Source: F23-D06 sp963603365
GTDB lineage: Bacteria > Bacteroidota > Bacteroidia > Bacteroidales > WCHB1-69
DNA length: 29,668 nt
Assembly (NCBI GenBank): GCA_963603365.1
Contig: CAVCMI010000026.1
Coordinates: forward strand, 1 to 29,668
Reading direction: 5' to 3'
Numbering within the stretch: the first letter of the stretch is position 1; each line of letters starts with the position of its first letter. Shown in pieces: positions 24,223-29,668 of this stretch. The position numbers and the translations under genes were made by a program. The notes under the pieces were generated by a model. The model ran no database searches, was not told where the DNA came from, and saw only the letters and a program-made list of their open reading frames with translations.

Positions 24223-25575
24223 ATGGATTATAAAAATGCAGATTTTGCAGAAAACAATGGTTTGATTGTCGGACTTGATGTCGGAACGACGAAAATAGTC
24301 ACCGTTATCGGTTACCTCAATGATATGGGCGAGGTGGATGTGGTAGGCTTCGGGCAGAGCGAGTCCAGGGGCGTTGAGTACGGCGAAATCCAGAATATTG
24401 TCAAGACAACCGAAGGCATTGAGTTGTCAAAGCAGGTGGCAGAGCAGCGTTCCAACCAGCAGGTCAATCAGGTGTATGTCGGAGTGGCAGGTCATCATGT
24501 GAAGACCAACACATACCGCCACGTCCTCTATCGCCACGAGGAAGACAAACAGAAAATGCCGATTACCCAAGAGGAGATAGACAATCTTAAAGATGATGTG
24601 GCTAAGGTCTCGCAAGATCCGGGCATCGAAATCATTGATGTCATTCCGCAAAGCTACACGATAAACAAGATGCGCGAAACCTTTGACCCGGTTGGCGAAC
24701 TTGGTTACGAAGTGATTGGCCAATACCAGTTGATCACCGGCAACCAGCGTGAGATTGAGAAGATCATACAGTGTGCCCAGGGCGCTGGCGTGATACCAAA
24801 GGAAATAGTGCTGGAGCCTATTGCCTCTGGCATCGCCTGTTTGAGCGACGAGGAGAAGAAGCAAGGCTGCGTGCTGGTTGACATCGGCGGCGGGACCACA
24901 GATATGGTCATCTTCATTGACGGCCATCCCGTGTTCACTAAAGTCATCCCTATTGGCGGCAACATCATCACAAAAGACATTGCGCAGGTGTGCAAGATAC
25001 CGGAAGCCACTGCCGAGAAAATTAAAATTGACCACGGCACCTGTATCATTGAGAAAAACAGCGGCAAAACCATAACGATTCCGAAAGCTTTCGGTTCTCC
25101 GGTGCAGATAAGTGAATACAGTGTGGCTCAGATCATCAACTGCCGGGTACAAAGAGAGATCATCGATGTCGTGAAAGCTGAAATAGAGCGTTCAGGCTAT
25201 GCAAGCCGTCTGAATGCCGGCATCGTGCTTACCGGTGGCGGCTCCAACCTTCGCCATCTGCGCGAACTCTTTGAGTTCAATGTCCAATTGCCGACAAGAA
25301 TAGGCATCCCCGACAATAAATTTGCCCGCAACATCCCGTCAGAACTAAGACAGCCGATGTATGCCACCGCACTTGGCCTGCTCAAATACGGCATCGACGT
25401 GGAATGGAAGGAGGGGCTGACAGGACACGAAGAACAAGAAACGTCACACAAGGAGAGCAAGTTCAAAAGAAAGAAGAAAACGGAAACGAACGCTTCAGGC
25501 AACGGTTCAAACGAGAGCAGCGCATTCAACAGTTTCCGCCGGTGGGTGAAGAATTTCTTGGAAAAGGTATCATAG
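24223..25575 (+). CDS. ftsA: Cell division protein FtsA
   Basis: This gene encodes 450 residues. FtsA is the actin-like ATPase that tethers FtsZ to the membrane. Visible motifs are the phosphate-1 loop GLDVGTTKIVTVIG (about 17-30), phosphate-2 VDIGGGTTDMVIF (about 219-231) and the adenosine motif VLTGGGSNL near 335. The 1C domain lies between residues about 85 and 165. A charged linker (about 400-430) leads to a C-terminal amphipathic helix (FRRWVKNFLEKVS) that should bind the inner membrane. ftsZ starts 26 bases downstream. Confidence 0.96.
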   Translation: MDYKNADFAENNGLIVGLDVGTTKIVTVIGYLNDMGEVDVVGFGQSESRGVEYGEIQNIVKTTEGIELSKQVAEQRSNQQVNQVYVGVAGHHVKTNTYRHVLYRHEEDKQKMPITQEEIDNLKDDVAKVSQDPGIEIIDVIPQSYTINKMRETFDPVGELGYEVIGQYQLITGNQREIEKIIQCAQGAGVIPKEIVLEPIASGIACLSDEEKKQGCVLVDIGGGTTDMVIFIDGHPVFTKVIPIGGNIITKDIAQVCKIPEATAEKIKIDHGTCIIEKNSGKTITIPKAFGSPVQISEYSVAQIINCRVQREIIDVVKAEIERSGYASRLNAGIVLTGGGSNLRHLRELFEFNVQLPTRIGIPDNKFARNIPSELRQPMYATALGLLKYGIDVEWKEGLTGHEEQETSHKESKFKRKKKTETNASGNGSNESSAFNSFRRWVKNFLEKVS

Positions 25576-25601
25576 TAAACAGAAATAAAACAACCGACTA
25601 T

Positions 25602-26951
25602 ATGACAGATAAAATCAATTTTACACCGGATTATGGCGAGAAGGCAACCCCTTCTTCTACTATAAAGGTAATCGGCATCGGCGGCGGCGGCAGCAATGCC
25701 GTGAAGCATATGTACAGCGAAGGCATCGTAGGCGTGGATTTCCTGATTTGCAACACCGACCGCGGACACCTTGAGAAAACTCCCGTACCAGACAAATTGC
25801 TGCTTGGGCCAGGACTGGGTGCCGGAGCCAAACCTGAAGTGGCACGCCAATACGCACTGGAAAACAAAGAGAAGATCCAGGAGTTTATAGGCAAGGATAC
25901 CGAGATGCTGTTCATTACGGCCGGAATGGGCAAAGGTACCGGAACCGGTGCGTCTCCGGTGGTGGCTGAAATAGCCCACGACATGGGCATCCTTACTATC
26001 GGCGTGGTTACAACCCCTTTCAGATTTGAAGGCAAACCCCGCATCAGACAGGCAGAAGAGGGGATCGCAGAACTGTCCAAACATGTCGACTCGCTCATTA
26101 CGATCAAGAATGAGAATGTGATGAAGTTCTACCGCGACGATGACATTGACGCCGCTTACGGATATGCCGATGATGTGCTGAAAAACGCTGTCAAATGTAT
26201 CGCTGAACTTATTACGGTTGATTCAATCCAGAATGTGGACTTCCACGATATTGAATCCATCATGAAAGACAGCCATAAGGCTATGCTCGGCCTGGCCGAG
26301 GCCAGCGGCGAGAACAGGGTGGACAAGGTGGTCGAAGAAGCCTTGAATTGCCCGCTGCTTGACGTGAATCAGATTACCGGCGCCAAGAATTTCCTCTTCT
26401 TTGTCAGCTATGGCCCTGCCAAAAAACTGAAGGTCTCAGAACTTCAAGATTTGACAGACAAGTTTGAGGCTCTTAAAACCGAAGAAACCGAGGTCATCTA
26501 CGGTCGTAGCCTTGATGAGACCCTTGGCGAGTCCATCAGACTCTCGGTCATCGTCACCAATTTCAATTCTGAAGCCCAGGAGGTTGCCGCAGAGAAAGAT
26601 AAGAATGTCATCCTTGCCGACGAGGTGAATAAAAATGAGCATAAGCAAGACCCCGTCATTTTGAACGACCTCAATGCCATTCCGGGAGCTGCCGTAGAGT
26701 GGTCCAAAAAGGACAGACCGTACGAGCCTGTTCAGACTCCAAATGTGGCTACAGGTCCGAGCAGAATTGATGACGATGCCATTTTCGATATCAAATTCGG
26801 GAAAAAAGAGGATTTCTCCACACCTGCAATCAACCGCTACGGTATGAAGGAGTATTCAGTCCAAACAGAAACCGCAACCCAGAACATCCACCCGATGTAT
26901 GAGGAAATGGCCTACGACAAGCGTGAACTTTTTTCCGATTTGGCCGACTGA
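25602..26951 (+). CDS. ftsZ: Cell division protein FtsZ, divergent
   Basis: This gene encodes 449 residues from ATG 25602. The longer frame from 25404 overlaps ftsA and lacks homology. FtsZ is the tubulin-like GTPase of the division ring. The T1 loop IGIGGGGSNAV (about 24-34) and the T7 catalytic motif NVDFHDI are intact. The tubulin signature reads GMGKGTGTGASP (108-119) instead of the usual GMGGGTGTGAAP, with Lys at 111. The T3 region reads NTDRGHLEKT rather than the usual NTDxxAL pattern. After the globular core (to about 325) comes a linker ending in MYEEMAYDKRELFSDLAD. The usual basic/hydrophobic C-terminal peptide (of the IPAxxRR kind) that binds FtsA is not recognisable. It is the last gene of ftsQAZ and is followed by a strong hairpin. 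Confidence 0.95.
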   Translation: MTDKINFTPDYGEKATPSSTIKVIGIGGGGSNAVKHMYSEGIVGVDFLICNTDRGHLEKTPVPDKLLLGPGLGAGAKPEVARQYALENKEKIQEFIGKDTEMLFITAGMGKGTGTGASPVVAEIAHDMGILTIGVVTTPFRFEGKPRIRQAEEGIAELSKHVDSLITIKNENVMKFYRDDDIDAAYGYADDVLKNAVKCIAELITVDSIQNVDFHDIESIMKDSHKAMLGLAEASGENRVDKVVEEALNCPLLDVNQITGAKNFLFFVSYGPAKKLKVSELQDLTDKFEALKTEETEVIYGRSLDETLGESIRLSVIVTNFNSEAQEVAAEKDKNVILADEVNKNEHKQDPVILNDLNAIPGAAVEWSKKDRPYEPVQTPNVATGPSRIDDDAIFDIKFGKKEDFSTPAINRYGMKEYSVQTETATQNIHPMYEEMAYDKRELFSDLAD

Positions 26952-26991
26952 CCACAACAGCAGACTTTAAAGTAAAACCGGTTTTTTGCAA

Positions 26992-27037
26992 AAGAAGGCG
27001 GGCACTGTAGAAACACAGTCCCGCTTTCTTGCATTTC
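26992..27037 (+). terminator. Strong hairpin terminator after ftsZ
   Basis: The stem consists of aagaag/tttctt (one G-T pair), gcggg/cccgc and actgt/acagt, with one bulged C and a 6-base loop, spanning 26992-27030. It is followed by a weakly T-rich tract. It lies 40 bases after the ftsZ stop and probably ends the ftsQAZ transcript. Confidence 0.8.
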
Positions 27038-27082
27038 TCTCGGAAGATTTCTTTTTTACAACAATGGGAATGTCTTTTTCCG

Positions 27083-27090
27083 TATCTTTG
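27083..27090 (+). promoter_or_regulatory. Bacteroidetes-type -7 promoter element
   Basis: TATCTTTG matches TAnnTTTG and is followed by GC, as in most promoters of this window. Transcription would start near 27097. The first ATG (27106) opens a nine-codon frame, MRTIKSKTL, whose TGA stop overlaps the ATG pair at 27132-27137. Confidence 0.55.
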
Positions 27091-27131
27091 CGCTTGATTA
27101 AACCGATGAGAACTATAAAATCAAAAACGTT

Positions 27132-27523
27132 ATGATGAATTTGCTTCTGACATTGTTTTCCCTAAATTTTATTGTTATGCCCAGTTTGATAACCGTTGGC
27201 AACGAATTGATCCGTATCAATCCGTCCAACAACAAAATCGAGTGTTCTACCAACCAAGGTCGCACCTGGAGTTCGCGCTATACAGGCTCTTCGTGCGGCC
27301 AGTTCGTTGATCTGCTGCTGTATGGCACCGAAATCATCGCCGTTACAGACAAGGAGTCTATTGCAGTTCCAATCAAGGCCGCACATGGAGTTCGCGCTAC
27401 ACAGGCTCTTCATGCGGCTCTTTCATAAGTTTGGCCGATGGCGGCAGGGAACTGCTGGCTCAAACCAGTAAGGGTCTCTATTATTCTACCAATGCCGGCC
27501 GTACATGGAGCCGCCGCCACTGA
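27132..27523 (+). pseudogene. Frameshifted Asp-box (BNR-like) repeat protein gene
   Basis: The open frame from ATG 27132 ends at 27428, but the repeat unit continues in another frame to the TGA at 27521-27523. Three Asp-box-like motifs are seen: STNQGRTW (about 27246), SSNQGRTW (about 27367) and STNAGRTW (about 27487). Equivalent bases of copies 2 and 3 are 120 nt apart (27380 and 27500), exactly 40 codons. Copies 1 and 2 are 119 nt apart (27261 and 27380). One base was therefore lost between them, around 27357-27365, in the segment where copy 3 reads aagggtctctattat. Restored, the product would be about 130 residues with a hydrophobic N-terminus (MMNLLLTLFSLNFIV), so probably secreted. Asp-box repeats usually form beta-propeller blades, but three are too few for a full propeller. 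A sequencing error or programmed shift cannot be excluded. Confidence 0.75.
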
Positions 27524-27613
27524 TTGTCTGTTCCGCTTTGGCTTCTTCAGAACAGGGTGAATAACACCTTACGACAGGCAGCACGGCTTCCGTTTTTTTT
27601 CGCAGCTTTTTCT

Positions 27614-27621
27614 TACTTTTG
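27614..27621 (+). promoter_or_regulatory. Bacteroidetes-type -7 promoter element
   Basis: TACTTTTG matches TAnnTTTG and is followed by CCGC. It lies 10 bases before ATG 27632 and 28 bases before ATG 27650. With a start site near 27628, ATG 27650 would have a more normal leader. Confidence 0.5.
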
Positions 27622-27631
27622 CCGCACTTAA

Positions 27632-28036
27632 ATGTTTGGCCTGTCTAAAATGCTTAAATGGCTGTTTTTCATCGTGATGCTCTGTTGGGAAATGACGACC
27701 GGAGTCGCCGGTTTCTCCCAATCGGCAAATGGGATACCCCAAAACAATACCATCCCTGAAACGGCTGGGCACGACAGAACTATGGAGATGAAGTTCGTCA
27801 TCTCTGAACAGACCCAATGCCTCCCCGACGGCAAGATCGAGACGGGCATAACTCTTGTGAAACGCACCTCTGAAAGGGTGACTGTTCAGGTATGCAAGAA
27901 TATGGTTTCCCTGACAAAGAAAGCCTGGAAAGTGCCCGCCTGTGCGGCAGCCAAGTTCAAGGCTTTGTTTCCGAACACCCACGCACTTTGCAGTTCCGCG
28001 AATTACATTTTTTTCATTCAAAGGATAATATCCTGA
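27632..28036 (+). CDS. Hypothetical small exported protein, possibly frameshifted
   Basis: The frame encodes 134 residues from ATG 27632, or 128 from ATG 27650. The N-terminus (MLKWLFFIVMLCWE to about GVAG) looks like a signal peptide, and a -7 promoter lies just upstream, which supports a real gene. I do not recognise the product. After about residue 87 the frame has no Asp or Glu for almost 50 residues and is rich in Lys and Ala. An overlapping frame (about 27880-28095) has a more balanced composition, for example EYGFPDKESLES, and ends near a hydrophobic segment (NILIVFLILVHLW). A frameshift near 27880-27905 is therefore possible; the original product would then end at 28095. Confidence 0.45.
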   Translation: MFGLSKMLKWLFFIVMLCWEMTTGVAGFSQSANGIPQNNTIPETAGHDRTMEMKFVISEQTQCLPDGKIETGITLVKRTSERVTVQVCKNMVSLTKKAWKVPACAAAKFKALFPNTHALCSSANYIFFIQRIIS

Positions 28037-28189
28037 TTGTTTTCCTGATACTTGTACATCTTTGGAGCAGGCATCCGGACTGTTTTTCTGCATAATAAAG
28101 CCATGCTCCAACAATCGGGCAGAGGAGGTGTGTCCCCGTCATTGCCCCGCCAAACAATATTATTAAAACAATCCACTAAAAAAAGAAAA

Positions 28190-29548
28190 ATGTTTTATTT
28201 GATGATAATTGTGTTCATTTTAGGCTATTTGATGATTGCCTTGGAACACCCCTTGAAAATTAACAAGACGGCCACCGCACTGTTGTTAGGCGTCTTAATA
28301 TGGACCATCTACATTCTGGCAGGAGAGGGAATCTACGATCCTGCCAACTTCCATTCCGGTTTCGACAATTTCAAACTTGCACACCCTGACTTGCAGAACC
28401 CTTTTGTTGAGTATGTAGCAGGCTCCGAAATGCTTGCACACTTGGGCGACATCTCTGAGATCCTCTTCTTTCTGATAGGCGCCATGACTATCGTTGAGGT
28501 GGTGGACCAGCATCAGGGTTTTACCATCATCACTGATCATATCACGACGAGAGACAAGGTGAAACTCTTGTGGATCTTAGGCTTCATCACTTTTTTCCTC
28601 TCGGCCGTGCTTGACAATCTGACCACTACGCTGGTGATGATTGCGTTGCTCCGGAAGCTTATTTACGACAAGAAAGAGCGATGGTTTTTTGCCGGCATTA
28701 TTGTAATTGCCGCCAACGCGGGCGGCGCTTGGTCGCCTATCGGTGATGTTACCACCATTATGCTTTGGATCGGCAACTATGTGACCGCCGGACATCTTGT
28801 CGTGCATACATTCTTGCCGAGCCTGGTGTCGTTAGTCATCCCGCTGGCAGCTGTTTCTTTTATGCTGAAAGGCGAATTTGAAGAGCATCCGCTGCACGGA
28901 AGGTCAACTGCGGGCTCCTCGGTCAGACTGCCACGGCTGCATCGCAATCTGATGTTCTGGCTGGGCATCGGTTCTTTGCTCTTCGTCCCTGTGTTCAAAA
29001 TGATGACGCACCTGAAACCATACGTAGGAGTGATGCTCGGACTGGGTGTGGTTTGGATAGCAAACGACTTGCTGTACCGGAGGAGCGGTGACAAGCATAC
29101 CAAATACAGGGTGTCACAGATCATTTCCCATATCGATATGTCCAGTATCCTCTTCTTTTTGGGCATTTTGCTGGCTGTGGCCGGCTTGCAGTCGGCGGGG
29201 CAACTCTCGTTGTTGTCAGGCAGCCTCGACAAGGCTTTCGGCGACAATTACAATGCCATCAACGTGGTTATCGGTCTTTTGTCGTCGGTAATCGATAACG
29301 TGCCGCTTGTGGCCGGAGCCATCGGCATGTACGGCTTCGAGACCAACCACATATTCTGGACGTTCCTTGCTTACTGTGCGGGCACAGGCGGGAGCATACT
29401 GATTATTGGTTCCGCAGCAGGTGTCGCCGCCATGGGAATGGAAAAAATCGATTTCATCTGGTATCTGAAGAAGATTACGCCACTGGCGCTGCTTGGTTAT
29501 CTGGCCGGCGCAGGCACTTTTATCCTGATGGACAACCTGCTGTTCTGA
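28190..29548 (+). CDS. nhaD: NhaD-type Na+/H+ antiporter
   Basis: This gene encodes 452 residues from ATG 28190, chosen because the first membrane helix (FYLMIIVFILGYLMIAL) starts there and an A-rich tract precedes it. The longer frame from 28052 adds a non-conserved leader overlapping the previous gene's region. Around a dozen hydrophobic helices are present. Signature stretches of the NhaD/ArsB ion-transporter superfamily are SAVLDNLTTTLVMIALL, NAGGAWSPIGDVTTIMLW and, in the second half, SSVIDNVPLVAGAIG and GTGGSILIIGSAAGVAAM. They form two inverted halves, each with an acidic Asp in a DN motif. It should exchange Na+ or Li+ for protons at the inner membrane and contribute to Na+ and pH homeostasis. 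Confidence 0.93.
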   Translation: MFYLMIIVFILGYLMIALEHPLKINKTATALLLGVLIWTIYILAGEGIYDPANFHSGFDNFKLAHPDLQNPFVEYVAGSEMLAHLGDISEILFFLIGAMTIVEVVDQHQGFTIITDHITTRDKVKLLWILGFITFFLSAVLDNLTTTLVMIALLRKLIYDKKERWFFAGIIVIAANAGGAWSPIGDVTTIMLWIGNYVTAGHLVVHTFLPSLVSLVIPLAAVSFMLKGEFEEHPLHGRSTAGSSVRLPRLHRNLMFWLGIGSLLFVPVFKMMTHLKPYVGVMLGLGVVWIANDLLYRRSGDKHTKYRVSQIISHIDMSSILFFLGILLAVAGLQSAGQLSLLSGSLDKAFGDNYNAINVVIGLLSSVIDNVPLVAGAIGMYGFETNHIFWTFLAYCAGTGGSILIIGSAAGVAAMGMEKIDFIWYLKKITPLALLGYLAGAGTFILMDNLLF

Positions 29549-29588
29549 CAGGAAATTGATAATTATTATTGCTTTCCGATAAAATGTG

Positions 29589-29632
29589 TACTTTTGTTCA
29601 TCGTTGCTTTTTTGTGTGCAAAAACAAAAGTA
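29589..29632. repeat. Inverted repeat made of two facing -7 promoter boxes
   Basis: TACTTTTGTT (29589-29598, + strand) is mirrored perfectly by AACAAAAGTA (29623-29632), which reads as the same -7-like box on the - strand. A second, inner inverted repeat, ttttg-tgtg-caaaa (29610-29623), lies between them. The + strand box could drive a gene beyond the window. The function of the symmetry is unknown. Confidence 0.55.
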
Positions 29633-29640
29633 ACAAATAG

Positions 29641-29668
29641 GGCTGAATTCCAAGCGAGGAATCCAGCC
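29641..29668. other. Imperfect hairpin at the window edge
   Basis: ggctg (29641-29645) pairs with cagcc (29664-29668) and attcc (29647-29651) pairs with ggaat (29658-29662). There is one A-C mismatch and a 6-base loop. It lies about 38 bases after the likely start site of the 29589 promoter, so it may be a leader structure. The window ends here. Confidence 0.4.

Noticed and set aside
25404..25601. Longer start for ftsZ inside ftsA
   Set aside because: The added 66 residues are basic and unlike FtsZ; ATG 25602 gives the standard N-terminus.
28052..28189. Longer start for the NhaD antiporter
   Set aside because: The added residues are not membrane-like, and the first helix begins at ATG 28190 after an A-rich tract.

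Overview
The window looks like a chromosomal segment from a member of the Bacteroidetes, most likely the order Bacteroidales. Four things point there. Two secreted proteins end in type IX secretion (T9SS) sorting domains, one type A and one type B (gliding-motility-associated C-terminus). Promoters follow the Bacteroidetes -7 pattern TAnnTTTG. Starts are A-rich with little Shine-Dalgarno signal. The ftsQ-ftsA-ftsZ order is also of the Bacteroidetes type. Family or genus cannot be fixed from this sequence. All convincing genes lie on the + strand.

Layout. (1) Positions 1-97 hold the 3' end of a 5S rRNA gene and its terminator, so the window begins at the end of an rRNA operon. (2) Positions 98-769 carry no convincing gene; a promoter lies near 606. 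(3) Positions 770-17808 are a cell-surface block. It holds a giant 3865-residue protein built from about 38 cysteine-anchored Ig-like repeats with a type A T9SS tail, an OmpA-type outer-membrane protein with a peptidoglycan-binding domain, and a beta-propeller/PKD/Ig-like protein with a type B T9SS tail. (4) Positions 17887-20833 encode a membrane-anchored, possibly lytic-transglycosylase-like protein overlapping a U32-family protein. (5) Positions 20893-23319 encode a small cysteine-rich lipoprotein, butyrate kinase and NAD kinase. (6) Positions 23441-26951 are the division genes ftsQ, ftsA and ftsZ, closed by a strong hairpin. (7) Positions 27106-28095 hold two small, probably damaged exported-protein genes; the first is an Asp-box repeat gene with a clear one-base frameshift. 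(8) Positions 28190-29548 encode an NhaD-type Na+/H+ antiporter, followed by a promoter-like inverted repeat at the window edge.

How the parts fit. The surface block would export two very large proteins through T9SS, with the OmpA protein tying the outer membrane to peptidoglycan. The transglycosylase-like protein and FtsQAZ concern cell-wall remodelling and division. Butyrate kinase and NAD kinase are metabolic, and no phosphate butyryltransferase gene is present here.

Most interesting signals: the GC-rich, almost perfectly duplicated 503-bp module inside the giant gene, whose edges coincide with a composition shift; a second, older 846-bp duplication in the same gene; a FtsZ whose tubulin signature carries Lys in place of a Gly and whose C-terminal peptide is not recognisable; and the frameshifted Asp-box gene, where repeat spacing changes from 120 to 119 nt. 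I did not find a clearly new multi-gene defence or mobile system.
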